From contig CACHUN010000001.1 of the NCBI GenBank assembly GCA_902583075.1, forward strand, positions 357,788 to 421,787: 64,000 bases of DNA, read 5' to 3'. Made by a program: the position numbers and the translations under genes. The DNA comes from an uncultured Pelagibacteraceae bacterium. GTDB lineage: Bacteria; Pseudomonadota; Alphaproteobacteria; Pelagibacterales; Pelagibacteraceae. The notes beneath the pieces were generated by a model. It saw only the letters and a list, made by a program, of their open reading frames with translations. It did not search any database and was not told the origin of the DNA. This document shows, in pieces, positions 1-11,034 of this stretch; positions within the stretch are counted from its first letter, which is position 1, and each line of letters opens with the position of its first letter.

Positions 1-228
1 TATTAGTGTTACATTATTTGTATCCCATACTTGTATATTAATAGTTCTTGGTTCTGGTGTGGTAACACTTCCTAACTGATTAATTGGCATTTTTTGTCCA
101 TAAACATCTACTTTAATAATATCTAGCATACTTGCGTTGGCCCTTCCTGTCCTTAAGGACCCTAACTCTTGTTGAAAAACATCATATGTTTTTAACATCT
201 TATTATTATAAATTGTTTCCTCAAACAT
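1..228 (-). CDS. frr: Ribosome recycling factor, N-terminal part (truncated by window edge)
   Basis: Reverse-strand translation [69 protein letters not shown] matches the RRF N-terminus; start overlaps the tsf stop (TAATG). Not in the ORF track. Confidence 0.9.
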   Translation of the reverse strand, partial: MFEETIYNNKMLKTYDVFQQELGSLRTGRANASMLDIIKVDVYGQKMPINQLGSVTTPEPRTINIQVWDTNNVTLI

Positions 229-1079
229 TACTCACCAATCTTCAGTCTTACAAACTCACTTATATTTAAATCTGGTATACCCAAACCTTTTATAATGTCT
301 TTTACTTTCATCTTTGGATCCATTACCCAGTTTTGTGTCAATAAACTATTTTCATCTTTAAACTTATTAATTTTTCCTAAACTTATTTTTTTAGCAATTT
401 CTTCTGGCTTTCCTGAATTTTTTAATTCTTCTGCAATTAAATTAATTTCTTTATCAATTAAATTTTCATCAATCTCATTTGAATTTAGGGAGATTGGATT
501 TGATGCCGCTATATGCATTGTAAGTTGTTTTCCAAATAAACTTATTTTATCTGATTTTTCGTTGGTATTTATAGAGGCAATAACAGCGAGTTTAGAAACA
601 TTATCTTTAACGACTGAGTGTTGATAGGAAAAATTTATTGAATTTTCATTATTTAAAGTTTTTGCCCTTCCTAATGATATTTTCTCACCTATTTTTGCAA
701 TTAATGCCACTAAATTTTGATCAACACTTTTATCGTTTTTCATCTTGGCATTTAATAATTTATCTAAATTTGATGAATGATTATTATTCAACTCACTTAA
801 TTCTTTTACGAAATCTAAAAAATCATCATTTTTTGCAACAAAGTCTGTTTCACAATTTATCTCTAACAAAGACATTTTTTTTTCATCTCCCGAAATAACA
901 ACAACACCCTCTGTTGCACTTCTAGACATTTTTTTTGAAGCTTTTGCTATTCCTTTTACTCTTAGAATTTCTGCAGCTTTATCTAAATCACCATTTGACT
1001 CTTTTAGTGCTGCATTACAATCTTTAAACCCAGCTCCAGTTGATTTTCTTAAATGTTTAACTTTTTCTATATCACTCAT
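228..1079 (-). CDS. tsf: Elongation factor Ts
   Basis: [37 protein letters not shown] and [12 protein letters not shown] motifs. Confidence 0.97.
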   Translation of the reverse strand: MSDIEKVKHLRKSTGAGFKDCNAALKESNGDLDKAAEILRVKGIAKASKKMSRSATEGVVVISGDEKKMSLLEINCETDFVAKNDDFLDFVKELSELNNNHSSNLDKLLNAKMKNDKSVDQNLVALIAKIGEKISLGRAKTLNNENSINFSYQHSVVKDNVSKLAVIASINTNEKSDKISLFGKQLTMHIAASNPISLNSNEIDENLIDKEINLIAEELKNSGKPEEIAKKISLGKINKFKDENSLLTQNWVMDPKMKVKDIIKGLGIPDLNISEFVRLKIGE

Positions 1080-1100
1080 TGATTTTCTGTAACTAATATT

Positions 1101-1889
1101 TTAATTAAGTTTGATTTCTTCTTTAATTTCTTTTGTTTTTTCAGAGATTGAAGACTCAATTTTTGTTTCTTCAGTTCCTTTATTATCATTGGACATTTGT
1201 GGTGCTTCTTTTTTAGCGTTTAAGATAGTTTCTCTTAAAAGAGAACAATATAAATCTATCGATCTTCTTGCATCATCATTTCCGGGTATAGGAAAATCTA
1301 TCCCATCAGGATTTGAATTAGTGTCCAATACAGCAATTATAGGAATTCCTAATTTAATTGACTCTTTTATTGCTAATGACTCATAGTTAGTATCTATTAT
1401 AAATACTAAATCAGGTATCTTTTTCATTGATGATATTCCACCAAGTGATCTTTGTAATTTGTCTCTCTGACCACTCATTTTTAGTAATTCCTTTTTAGTA
1501 AATCCTCTATTCTCTGATTTTAAATCAGATTCAATTTTATCAAGTTTTTTTATTGAGTTAGATATTGTTCCCCAATTTGTGAGCATACCACCTAGCCATC
1601 TATAATTAACAAAATATTGATCGGTTTCATTTGCAAGTTCTGCTATTGCCTCTGATGCTTGTTTTTTAGTTGAGATAAATAATATTTTTCCACCTGACGA
1701 GATTGTTGAATAGACCTTTTCTAATGCTACTTTAGTTAGCTCAAGGGTCTGTGTTAGATCTATAATATGAATAGAATCTCTTTTTCCAAAAATAAACTTC
1801 TTCATTTTAGGATTCCATCTTAGTGTTTTATGGCCGAGATGAACGCCAGCCTCTAATAATTGTTCTATTGTTATATTTGGTATTTTCAT
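1101..1889 (-). CDS. rpsB: 30S ribosomal protein S2
   Basis: LLEAGVHLGHKTLRWNPKM..., YRWLGGMLTNW, IPIIAVLDTNSNPDGIDFPIPGNDDA. Confidence 0.97.
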   Translation of the reverse strand: MKIPNITIEQLLEAGVHLGHKTLRWNPKMKKFIFGKRDSIHIIDLTQTLELTKVALEKVYSTISSGGKILFISTKKQASEAIAELANETDQYFVNYRWLGGMLTNWGTISNSIKKLDKIESDLKSENRGFTKKELLKMSGQRDKLQRSLGGISSMKKIPDLVFIIDTNYESLAIKESIKLGIPIIAVLDTNSNPDGIDFPIPGNDDARRSIDLYCSLLRETILNAKKEAPQMSNDNKGTEETKIESSISEKTKEIKEEIKLN

Positions 1890-1965
1890 ATTTTTTCCCG
1901 GTTATGCCACCACAATTACTGCCTAAAAAGGACCGGAGGTATAAAACCAGAAATTGTGTGCGTGT
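1890..1965 (-). promoter_or_regulatory. Candidate S2 (rpsB) leader RNA with H-type pseudoknot
   Basis: On the minus-strand RNA CACAAUU pairs AAUUGUG (+ coords 1952-1958 / 1911-1917) and, within its loop, CCGGU pairs ACCGG (1932-1936 / 1898-1902) next to the SD-like GGGA before the ATG. Confidence 0.6.
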
Positions 1966-2014
1966 TAATTTATGGAACTATTTACAAAAAAAAGAGAGAA
2001 AAACAAGTTTTTTT

Positions 2015-5000
2015 TTAGAGAACATCAATATTTTCCTGATTTCTCATTAAATTGAGTATTTTGTGATCTATTTTTCTTTTATCATTCAATTGAAAAGACA
2101 TCCTTTTTTTATCAACTTCAACATCAATAAACACTTTAGTCTTGCCTGCTTTTAAATTTAATTTATTAATTTGACTAATATCATCTATATTTTTAATTTT
2201 TATTATTATTTCATCTAATGGTTTATCAACAACCTCTTTCATAGAAACAATTTTTCTTACATTAGTTTTTTTTTGTATTTTGTTTTCATCTATATAATTT
2301 TTTACAAGAGTAATCATAACAGAATTGCCTTCAATGAGTATTTTCCTATTAGTTTCAAACATATCAGAAAATACAAATAATTCAAAAACACCAGATAAAT
2401 CAGAAAATTTTATTATCGCATATGAAGTTCCTTTTTGTGTTTTCTTTTCTTGAACCTTTAGTATTGTGGATGCAATATTTGAGCTTAAAATATTTTCATT
2501 TGAATTAAACTCTTCATAATCAATTACATTGTATTGATTGAAAAGTGATTTGTATTGATTTAGAGGATGATCAGAAATAAAGAAACCCAGAGTTTCAAAT
2601 TCTTTTGATAATTTAACATCTACATTCCAATCTTCAATAATATCTAAATAAGTTTCATCGTTTTCTTCTTTAAATAAATCTATTTGGTTTGCAGAGTTGT
2701 TTTCAAAAATATTTTTTGATTTTAAAATAATATTAGGTATTGAATTGTATAACGATTGTCTATTTTTGTTCATATTATCAAATGCTCCTGCTTTTACAAG
2801 ACCCTCTAACTGTAATTTATTTATGTCTTTTGGGTTAACACGATTTATAAAGTCTGTTAAATCTTTGTACTCCCCATTTATAATTCTCTCATCCACAATT
2901 TTTGAAATTGCTTCAAATCCAACGTTTTTAATTGCTCCTAATGCGTAAAGAAAATTTTTACCATCGGAAGTGAAGTCAGCGCAGCATTTATTAATATCTG
3001 GACGAATTATATTTATATCCAATCTTTTAAGTTCCTCGTAAAATTCACTTAATTTTTTTTGGTTTGAGAGCTCCATTGTCATAGAAGCAGCAAAAAATTC
3101 GTGTGGATAATATGTTTTTAAAAATGCAGTTTGATAAGCTATTATTGCATATGCTGCTGCATGACTTTTGTTAAATCCATATTCCGCGAAAGGTTCAATT
3201 TTTAAAAAAATACTAGCCGCAACATCTTTACTAATTCCTTTATTATGAGCTCCCTCAACAAATCTTTCTTTTTGTTTTTCAAGTTCTGCTCTTTTTTTTT
3301 TACCCATTGCTCTTCTTAATATGTCTGCTTCACCTGGGGTAAACCCAGATAATACTTGAGCAATTTGCATAACTTGTTCTTGATAAATAATAACACCATA
3401 TGTTGGTTTTAAAATCTCTTCTAATTTAGGATGTAAATAGTCAGGCTCTTTTCTTCCATGTTTGCAATCGTTATAAATAGGGATATTGCTCATAGGACCA
3501 GGTCTATATAAAGCAACTAATGCAATAATATCTTCTAAATGATTTGGTTTCATGTTGATTAAAGCATCTTTCATACCAGAACTCTCTAATTGAAATAATC
3601 CAACCGTTTTACCACTAGACAAAAGGTTAAATACTTTTTGATCTTCGTAATTAATAGATTCAATTTTAAAATTTGGGTGTTTTTTTTCTACAAGTTTTTG
3701 GGTCTTGTTGATTACTGTTAATGTTTTTAAGCCCAAAAAGTCAAATTTTACTAATCCAGCATTTTCAGCTGAGTACATGTCAAACTGTGTAGAAGGTAGT
3801 AATAAATCTGCAGAAGAATCCTTATACAAAGGAACAGTTTCTGTTAATTTTTTATCTGCTATAACTACACCAGCTGCATGAGTTGCAACATTTCTATTTA
3901 ATCCTTCAAGTTTTAAAGATATCTCAATTAAACGGCTAACTCTTTTATCTTCATTGATTAACTTTTGTAATCTTGGCTCTACATTGATACTTTCTAATAA
4001 GGTTAATGGTCTAGATGGATCAAATGGTATCATTTTACAGATCATATCTATAAAACCATATGGCAATCCTAACACACGTCCAACATCTCTTATTACCATT
4101 CTAGCTTTAAGTTTTCCAAATGTAATAATGTGAGCGACACTATCTTTATATTTAGTTGTTAGATATTTGAAAACTTGGTCCCTTTTTTCCTCACAGAAAT
4201 CTATGTCAAAATCAGGCATAGAAATCCTGTCAGGGTTTAAAAATCTCTCAAAAATTAAATTAAATTTTATTGGGTCAACATCTGTTATAGATAGACACCA
4301 AGCAACTAGTGAACCCGCGCCTGATCCTCTCCCAGGGCCAACTGGTATGTTATTATTTTTAGCCCACTTTATATAGTCTGAAACAATTAAAAAATATCCT
4401 GAATAATTCATTTCAGTTATAATTTTTATTTCATGATTTAATCTATCTCTATAATTTTCTTTAATTTTAATATTATTTGATATTTTTTTTTTTAATTCTC
4501 TATCGGTTCTAAATTTATCTTCTAGGCCCCCCATGGAGTCATTTTTTAACTTATCATTAATATTTAATGCGCTTGTGCTAATGTTAGGTAGTATAGGTTT
4601 AGAGGGAATAGGCCTAAAATCACATCTGTATGGTAGATTATAATTATTTTCTAATGCTTCAGGCAAATCTTTAAAAATCTCTGACATTTCAGATGAAGAT
4701 TTAAAGTAATGGTTATTGGTCATTTTAAATCTTTTTTGATCGTTGATGTAAGTTTTTTGACCAATACACATTAATGCATCATGTGCTTCATGCATGTCCT
4801 TATCCAAATAGAAGACCTCGTTGGTGGCTATGATTGGTATTCCATATTTTTTCGAAAGATTTAGATTGAAAACTTCAAATTCTTTTTCATTTTTGTCATC
4901 ATGTCTTTGAATTTCTAAGTAAAAATTTTCTTTAAAATTATTATTTAATAGCATTATTAATTCATCTAATTCATCTATCAACCCTTTATCAAAAATATTA

Positions 5001-5419
5001 CCTATCAAATTACTAACTGCTCCAGAAAGAACAATTATCCCATCGCTATATTTTATTAAATCATCAATTGAACAATGAGAGTGATCATTTTCGGTATTTT
5101 CTAAATAAGCTTTTGAAGAAAGTTCAATTAAGTTTTTATATCCAATATAATTTTTCGCTATAAGTGGAATAACCCCATAGGTATTTTTAAATCTAAATTG
5201 AACTTGTGATCCAATGATTGGTTGTGTTCCTACAGATGAAATATTTTCAGAAAATTCTAACGCACCTGATAAATTATAAGTATCACTTAAACCTACAGAT
5301 TGTATCTTATTTTTCTTACAGTATTCTTTAAGATTTTCAATTTTTAATGCACCTTCACAAATTGAATACTGAGAGTGAATTTTAATTTGATTAAAATGTT
5401 TTTTTTTAGGCTGTTGCAT
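2015..5419 (-). CDS. dnaE: DNA polymerase III alpha subunit
   Basis: PHP and polymerase motifs (PVGPGRGSGAGSLVAWCL, PDFDIDFCEEKRD, YRPGPM). ORF track starts at 5443; MQQPKKKHFNQIKIHSQYSI at 5419 is a more typical start. Confidence 0.95.
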   Translation of the reverse strand: MQQPKKKHFNQIKIHSQYSICEGALKIENLKEYCKKNKIQSVGLSDTYNLSGALEFSENISSVGTQPIIGSQVQFRFKNTYGVIPLIAKNYIGYKNLIELSSKAYLENTENDHSHCSIDDLIKYSDGIIVLSGAVSNLIGNIFDKGLIDELDELIMLLNNNFKENFYLEIQRHDDKNEKEFEVFNLNLSKKYGIPIIATNEVFYLDKDMHEAHDALMCIGQKTYINDQKRFKMTNNHYFKSSSEMSEIFKDLPEALENNYNLPYRCDFRPIPSKPILPNISTSALNINDKLKNDSMGGLEDKFRTDRELKKKISNNIKIKENYRDRLNHEIKIITEMNYSGYFLIVSDYIKWAKNNNIPVGPGRGSGAGSLVAWCLSITDVDPIKFNLIFERFLNPDRISMPDFDIDFCEEKRDQVFKYLTTKYKDSVAHIITFGKLKARMVIRDVGRVLGLPYGFIDMICKMIPFDPSRPLTLLESINVEPRLQKLINEDKRVSRLIEISLKLEGLNRNVATHAAGVVIADKKLTETVPLYKDSSADLLLPSTQFDMYSAENAGLVKFDFLGLKTLTVINKTQKLVEKKHPNFKIESINYEDQKVFNLLSSGKTVGLFQLESSGMKDALINMKPNHLEDIIALVALYRPGPMSNIPIYNDCKHGRKEPDYLHPKLEEILKPTYGVIIYQEQVMQIAQVLSGFTPGEADILRRAMGKKKRAELEKQKERFVEGAHNKGISKDVAASIFLKIEPFAEYGFNKSHAAAYAIIAYQTAFLKTYYPHEFFAASMTMELSNQKKLSEFYEELKRLDINIIRPDINKCCADFTSDGKNFLYALGAIKNVGFEAISKIVDERIINGEYKDLTDFINRVNPKDINKLQLEGLVKAGAFDNMNKNRQSLYNSIPNIILKSKNIFENNSANQIDLFKEENDETYLDIIEDWNVDVKLSKEFETLGFFISDHPLNQYKSLFNQYNVIDYEEFNSNENILSSNIASTILKVQEKKTQKGTSYAIIKFSDLSGVFELFVFSDMFETNRKILIEGNSVMITLVKNYIDENKIQKKTNVRKIVSMKEVVDKPLDEIIIKIKNIDDISQINKLNLKAGKTKVFIDVEVDKKRMSFQLNDKRKIDHKILNLMRNQENIDVL

Positions 5420-6089
5420 TAATGATATGCATATTACCATCATTCATCATAATTTTACAATCTGCCATATTTGCAAAATATCTATTGTGAGTTGCAAAAA
5501 TAATGATCCTATTTTTATTTTTTAAATTAAATAGAATTTTAAAGATAAGTTTTGCATTGTCAGTGTCTAGACTGCCAGTTGGTTCATCTGCTAATATAAT
5601 ATCAGGATCATTAATTAATGCCCTTGCAATGGCAATACGTTGATTTTCACCTCCAGATAATTCATTAGGAAAATGGTTTAATCTAGATGACATGCCAACT
5701 TTTTTTATCAATTTTTTTGCAAGTTCAATCGAATTTTGTTTTTCCTTAGAAATGAGCAAGTTAGGTAAATAAACATTTTCTAAAGCTGTAAAATCTGACA
5801 ATAAGTTTTTGTCTTGATATATAATTCCTATTTTCTTTGCTCTAATTAAATCATTTTCAACTTTGTTATTTGGCTTTATTTTGTTGCTGTTTATTTCGAT
5901 TGAACCAGATGTAGGTTTATCGATCAATGATAATAAGTTGAGAACAGTAGATTTTCCAGATCCAGATGGCCCCATTATAGAATAGGTTTTTCCAGGTTCA
6001 AAATTAAATGAGATATCGTTTAAAACCTTTATAGATTTATTTTTCTCATATTTTTTTGTTAGATTTTTAATTTTAATATAATTATTCAT
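5406..6089 (-). CDS. lolD: Lipoprotein-releasing ABC transporter ATP-binding protein LolD
   Basis: Walker A GPSGSGKST, LSGGENQRIAIARAL signature; overlaps the LolC-like permease gene. Confidence 0.9.
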   Translation of the reverse strand: MNNYIKIKNLTKKYEKNKSIKVLNDISFNFEPGKTYSIMGPSGSGKSTVLNLLSLIDKPTSGSIEINSNKIKPNNKVENDLIRAKKIGIIYQDKNLLSDFTALENVYLPNLLISKEKQNSIELAKKLIKKVGMSSRLNHFPNELSGGENQRIAIARALINDPDIILADEPTGSLDTDNAKLIFKILFNLKNKNRIIIFATHNRYFANMADCKIMMNDGNMHIINATA

Positions 6090-7293
6090 ATTTAAGAGTT
6101 TTAACGGTATCTAAAGAAGATGCTTTTGAAGCTGGATATATAGATACCACAACTGTTGTTATTATTGAACAAAGAGAGATTATTATAATTGAATTTATAT
6201 TTATTTCAGAAGGCATGGAATTTAAAATATAAATATCTTCTGGGAAAAGAGAAACGCCAAATATATTTGAGATAAATTGTCTTATACTTTCTATATAAAT
6301 ACAGAAAAGAGTACCAACAACAACACCAAACAACGTTGCTGATGTTCCTATAAAAAAACCCACTAAAAAGAAGATTTTTTTTATCGATTTACTACTTACC
6401 CCAATTGATTTAAGGATACCTATATCTCTTGTTTTATTTTTAACTAAGATTGTAAGTCCAGATATTATATTGAATGCAGCAACTACAATTATCAAAGAAA
6501 GGATTATAAACATTACGTTTCTTTCTACCTTCAAAGCTGAAAATAATGATTTATTCATATCTGACCAGGTATAGATTTGAGCATCTGGAAACAGAGCTAT
6601 TAAATTTTTTTTATGAATTTCTATATTTTTTGGATTTTTAAAATAAAATTCTATGAATCTATTCTCTTTATTCTTATTTAAAAAATTCTCAAGGGTCTCT
6701 AAATTTATATATGCAATATTTTCGTTGAAGTCAGATAAGCCACTATCAAAAATTGAAGTTATCTTAAAGTTTTTTTGTTTGGGAAGCGTACCTACTAAGG
6801 TTTGAATTCCAGCGGGAGACATAATCGTAATAATATCACCAATATCAACATTCAAATTAAAACTTAATTCTTTACCAATAGAAATAGTACTATCATTTAA
6901 GTTTTTTGATCCAAAAAATTCCTCATTTTTTACAATTTGAAGATTTTTAAAATCACTTTCTATATATCCTTTTAGGAAGATACCCTTAGTATTATCTTTA
7001 TTCAAAATTACTGCTTCTCCATCATTTGAAACTATATTTTTGGCAAAATCAAAATCTTGAATATATTCTAATGGTTTATTTCCTGGTTGAACTACTGCAT
7101 GAGCATTAAAACCTACAATTTTAGTTATTAATTCAGTTCTAAAACCATTCATTACCGACATAACAATAATTAGAACTGCAACCCCTAATGAAATACCAAT
7201 AAAAGAAAAAATTGAAATAATATTTAAAAAACCATCATTTTTTCTGGTCTTTAAAAATCTAAATGTAACTTCTCTTTCTAACTGTGAGATCAA
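6082..7293 (-). CDS. lolC: Lipoprotein-releasing system permease (LolC/E family)
   Basis: N-terminal FLKTRKNDGFLNIISIFSFIGISLGVAVLIIVMSVMNGFR; FtsX-like C-terminal TM domain. Confidence 0.9.
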   Translation of the reverse strand: MISQLEREVTFRFLKTRKNDGFLNIISIFSFIGISLGVAVLIIVMSVMNGFRTELITKIVGFNAHAVVQPGNKPLEYIQDFDFAKNIVSNDGEAVILNKDNTKGIFLKGYIESDFKNLQIVKNEEFFGSKNLNDSTISIGKELSFNLNVDIGDIITIMSPAGIQTLVGTLPKQKNFKITSIFDSGLSDFNENIAYINLETLENFLNKNKENRFIEFYFKNPKNIEIHKKNLIALFPDAQIYTWSDMNKSLFSALKVERNVMFIILSLIIVVAAFNIISGLTILVKNKTRDIGILKSIGVSSKSIKKIFFLVGFFIGTSATLFGVVVGTLFCIYIESIRQFISNIFGVSLFPEDIYILNSMPSEININSIIIISLCSIITTVVVSIYPASKASSLDTVKTLKYE

Positions 7294-8618
7294 TTTGATT
7301 TAGCTTTTAAAATTTGTGACGCAACAACCTCAATATTTAAATTTTGAGTTTCACCATTAATCTCTTTAAACTCAAATAAATCTCCATCAGTTTTATTTCC
7401 TAAAATTAACTGATAAGGGATACCGATTAAATTAAATTTCCTAATTTTTGCTGATATATTTTCTTCAGTATCATCTATGATTACATCTATATTTTTAGAC
7501 TTTAAATATTCAAATATTTTGTGCGATTTTTCTAGGTTTGTTGTTTCATTTTTTTTAATCATTGGAATTATTGCGCAGTGATATGGAGCAACTGATAATG
7601 GCCATTTCATTATTTCATCTTTATCGTTATATTTAGCCTCAATTATGGCACCTACTAATCTTGAAACACCTATTCCATAAGATCCCATTTTAACAAATTC
7701 TTTTTTTCCATTATAATCTACTGTAGCATTCATTGGTTTTGAATATTTATCTCCAAAATAAAATATATGGCCTACCTCAATACCTTTTGTATTTACTCTA
7801 AATTCTTCTGGGACTGCTTTTTCAAATTCTTTCTGATCAAACTTCTCATCTGTAACAGAATAAAATTTTTCATATTGTTGTCGTAAATTAGTCAGCGAAT
7901 TTTTTTCTAATAAAGTAGAAGAGCTATTCACATCAAATATTCTTTTGTCTGTATAAATTTTACTTTCACCAGTATCAGCTAGAATTATGAATTCATGAGA
8001 AAGATTTCCACCAATAGGTCCTGTATCCGCCGCCATAGGTATTGCTGATAAATTTAATCTTTTAAAAGTTCTTAAGTATGAAAGAAAAAATTTATTGTAT
8101 GAAAAAAAGGCTTCATCATCATTTATATCGAATGAATAAGCATCTTTCATATAAAATTCTCTACACCTCATAATTCCAAACCTTGGTCTTAATTCATCTC
8201 TAAATTTCCATTGAATATGGTATAATAGCTGTGGGAGCGATTTATAAGATTTTATACTTGATCTAAAAATTTCTGTAACTAACTCTTCATTAGTTGGTCC
8301 ATATAACATTTCTCTATTTTGACGATCCTTAATACGTAACATTTCTTCCCCATAATCATCATATCTTCCACTTTCTTTCCAAATTTCTGATGATTGAATT
8401 GTGGGCATTAAAATTTCTTGAACCCCAATTCTATCCTGTTCCTCACGAACAATTTGCTCTATATTTTTCATAACTTTGAAACCAAGAGGTAACCATGAAT
8501 ATATCCCTGCTGATGATTGCTTAATCATTCCAACTCTTAACATCAGTTGGTGAGATTTAATTGTAGCTTCGGTGGGATTATTTTTAAGAATTGGTACAAA
8601 TGATTTGGAAAAATACAT
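7290..8618 (-). CDS. proS: Prolyl-tRNA synthetase (short form without the INS editing insertion)
   Basis: MLRVGMIKQSSAGIYSWLPLGFKVMKNIEQIVREE, RDELRPRFGIMRCREFYMKDAYSF; only 442 aa. Confidence 0.95.
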   Translation of the reverse strand: MYFSKSFVPILKNNPTEATIKSHQLMLRVGMIKQSSAGIYSWLPLGFKVMKNIEQIVREEQDRIGVQEILMPTIQSSEIWKESGRYDDYGEEMLRIKDRQNREMLYGPTNEELVTEIFRSSIKSYKSLPQLLYHIQWKFRDELRPRFGIMRCREFYMKDAYSFDINDDEAFFSYNKFFLSYLRTFKRLNLSAIPMAADTGPIGGNLSHEFIILADTGESKIYTDKRIFDVNSSSTLLEKNSLTNLRQQYEKFYSVTDEKFDQKEFEKAVPEEFRVNTKGIEVGHIFYFGDKYSKPMNATVDYNGKKEFVKMGSYGIGVSRLVGAIIEAKYNDKDEIMKWPLSVAPYHCAIIPMIKKNETTNLEKSHKIFEYLKSKNIDVIIDDTEENISAKIRKFNLIGIPYQLILGNKTDGDLFEFKEINGETQNLNIEVVASQILKAKSN

Positions 8619-8626
8619 TTTATTTT

Positions 8627-10285
8627 TTAAATTCTTACCAAGTTTATATTTGTTAGTGGTTTTTTCCCAGTTTTTTCTTTTGAAAATTTACGACAAGTTA
8701 TTTTAAGAGCATCTATAAGATTATCTTGTTGTTTTACGTTGTTTAATGAAAATGTTTTAATCGTTCTTTCTATTTCTTCCTCTAATCCATAAATAAACTC
8801 ATCATTCTCATATACTGGTAGACCTCTAAAAGTTACCAAAGGTTTATTGTGAATATTACCTTTTGGTGTAATCATAATTGTAGCTTCTAAAAAACCATTT
8901 GATGAAATATTTCTTCTCTCTTTTATTGATCTAGAATCTTCTTCTACAGGTACATTTCCATCTAAATAAACTCTTCCACTTGGCGCTTTATCATAAACCT
9001 CGGGTTTTTCCCCTGGATATAACTTAACAATATCTCCATTCTCTACTTGAACTGGGTATTTAACTTGCATTTCTTTGGCAAATTCTATGTGCTCCATCAT
9101 ATGTCTGTGCTCTCCGTGTACAGGAATAACAGCCTTTGGCCTTACCCAATTATACATATCCCTTAAGTCTTCACGGTTAGGATGACCAGAAACATGAATA
9201 TATTCATTATCTTCGGATATAACTTCGATACCTTCTTTGACTAAATTGTTATGGAGCTTATACAACTTCTTCTCATTTCCAGGAATAATTTTTGAAGAAA
9301 AAATAACAGTATCATTTCTCTCTATAAAAACATCAGGATGAGTATATTTAACTATTCTATTCATAGCGCCCATTGGTTCACCTTGGCTTCCAGTGCATAA
9401 ATAAACAATTTTTTCTCTAGATATATTTTTTGCGTCTCTAGGATCTACAGGATCAATAACATTTTTAAGATAACCACATTGTCTAGCTGCCTTAAAAATT
9501 CTGTGCATCGATCTTCCAACTAATGAAATATGTCTTCCAGTCTGTTCTGCACAGTAAAAAACTGTTTCCATTCTTGCTACATTGGATGCAAATGAAGTAA
9601 CAATTATTCTTTTTTTTAATCTTTGAAAAACTTTAAGTAAATTTTTACGAACTTCAAGTTCTGACCCTGCTCTACCTGCACTGAATACATTTGTAGAATC
9701 ACATATCATGGCTAACACACCTTCGTTACCTATTTCCTTTAATCTTTCTGAATTTATATTTCCACCAATTAAAGGGTCAGGATCACACTTCCAATCTCCA
9801 GTATGCAATATATTTCCTACTGGTGTTTGAATTCTAAGACCATTTGGTTCTAGTATTGAATGAGTAAGTGTAACAAACTCAATTTTGAAGGGATCTAAAT
9901 TAATTGTACTATTAAGTTCTACAATTTTTAAAAAATCAGTTATATCAATTTTTTTTTCTTTAAATTTTTCTATAATTAAAACTGAAGTAAAAGGTGTGGC
10001 ATAAATTTTACATTTCAATTTAGGCCAAACATGAGCAATAGCTCCAATGTGATCCTCATGAGCATGAGTTAGAACTATCCCAAGAAGATCATCTTTTTTA
10101 TCGATTATAAATCCTGGATCTGGATATATAATATCAACACCAGGGACTGTATCATCTGCAAATGTGACACCAAGATCAACAATGATCCATTTTTGATTTT
10201 CTGGCTTACCGTATGCAAATAGGTTCATATTCATTCCTATTTCACCAGATCCTCCTAGAGGACAAAATAATAATTCATCTTTCAT
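8627..10285 (-). CDS. rnj: Ribonuclease J family metallo-beta-lactamase nuclease
   Basis: LTHAHEDHIGA, LHTGDWKCDPDP, SGHPNREDLRDMYNWVRPKAVIPVHGEHRH. Confidence 0.95.
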   Translation of the reverse strand: MKDELLFCPLGGSGEIGMNMNLFAYGKPENQKWIIVDLGVTFADDTVPGVDIIYPDPGFIIDKKDDLLGIVLTHAHEDHIGAIAHVWPKLKCKIYATPFTSVLIIEKFKEKKIDITDFLKIVELNSTINLDPFKIEFVTLTHSILEPNGLRIQTPVGNILHTGDWKCDPDPLIGGNINSERLKEIGNEGVLAMICDSTNVFSAGRAGSELEVRKNLLKVFQRLKKRIIVTSFASNVARMETVFYCAEQTGRHISLVGRSMHRIFKAARQCGYLKNVIDPVDPRDAKNISREKIVYLCTGSQGEPMGAMNRIVKYTHPDVFIERNDTVIFSSKIIPGNEKKLYKLHNNLVKEGIEVISEDNEYIHVSGHPNREDLRDMYNWVRPKAVIPVHGEHRHMMEHIEFAKEMQVKYPVQVENGDIVKLYPGEKPEVYDKAPSGRVYLDGNVPVEEDSRSIKERRNISSNGFLEATIMITPKGNIHNKPLVTFRGLPVYENDEFIYGLEEEIERTIKTFSLNNVKQQDNLIDALKITCRKFSKEKTGKKPLTNINLVRI

Positions 10286-10290
10286 ATTTT

Positions 10291-11031
10291 TTAACTTAAA
10301 GCTACTTTTAAGATACCTTTTATTGTTAAATTTTTATCAACCGTTTTATTACCTTTAATTGACGATTTAAATAAGTGTGCAAATCCACCTGTAAGTATAA
10401 TTTTGAACTTCTTTCTAGTTTGTTTTAAAATAAGTTTGATTATATTTTCAATTAAACCACTATAACCATGATAAAAACCTGCTCTTACAGCAATTTTAGT
10501 GTTTTTGCCAATGACTTTTGTGGTCTTTTCAAGCTTAATTTTAGGTATTAAAGAGGCTTTATCTATTAAATTTTTCAATGAAAGCTCTACTCCAGGTGCT
10601 AAAACACCTCCAATATAATCTTTTTTAATAACAATATCGAAATTTGTGGCTGTTCCAAAATCAACAACAATATAATTAGATTTATTATCGATAACTGCAA
10701 TCGCATTAGCTAAACGATCAGAACCAATTTGTTTTCTATTAACTCTTATATTTATAAATTTTTTTAAATTATAGTTTTTTAACTCTTCACAATTCAATTT
10801 AGTTATTTCTTTAATAGTCTTTTTTATTATTTTATATGAATTAGGAACAACAGAGCTAAAAAGTATTTTGTTTATTTTTAAATTATAATTTTTTAAGAAT
10901 AATAATTTCTGCAATATAAATTTTTTGTTTATATTTTTTTTATGAATTTTAATATTTTTAATTAATTTTAAATTATTATTAAATAAGCAAATTTTTATAG
11001 CAGTATTTCCGATGTCTCCAATTAAATACAT
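10291..11031 (-). CDS. coaX: Type III pantothenate kinase
   Basis: DIGNTAIKICLF, VVDFGTATNFDIV, GGVLAPGVELSLKNL motifs. Confidence 0.92.
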   Translation of the reverse strand: MYLIGDIGNTAIKICLFNNNLKLIKNIKIHKKNINKKFILQKLLFLKNYNLKINKILFSSVVPNSYKIIKKTIKEITKLNCEELKNYNLKKFINIRVNRKQIGSDRLANAIAVIDNKSNYIVVDFGTATNFDIVIKKDYIGGVLAPGVELSLKNLIDKASLIPKIKLEKTTKVIGKNTKIAVRAGFYHGYSGLIENIIKLILKQTRKKFKIILTGGFAHLFKSSIKGNKTVDKNLTIKGILKVALS

Positions 11032-11034
11032 AGA

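Noticed and set aside
295-898. Plus-strand ORFs of 109 and 86 aa
   Set aside because: Antisense to tsf, composition of reverse-complement coding sequence; no start/RBS context or recognisable domain.
10760-11030. Very AT-rich stretch in coaX resembling degraded sequence
   Set aside because: Reading frame intact with K/N/I-rich residues; explained by genome composition.
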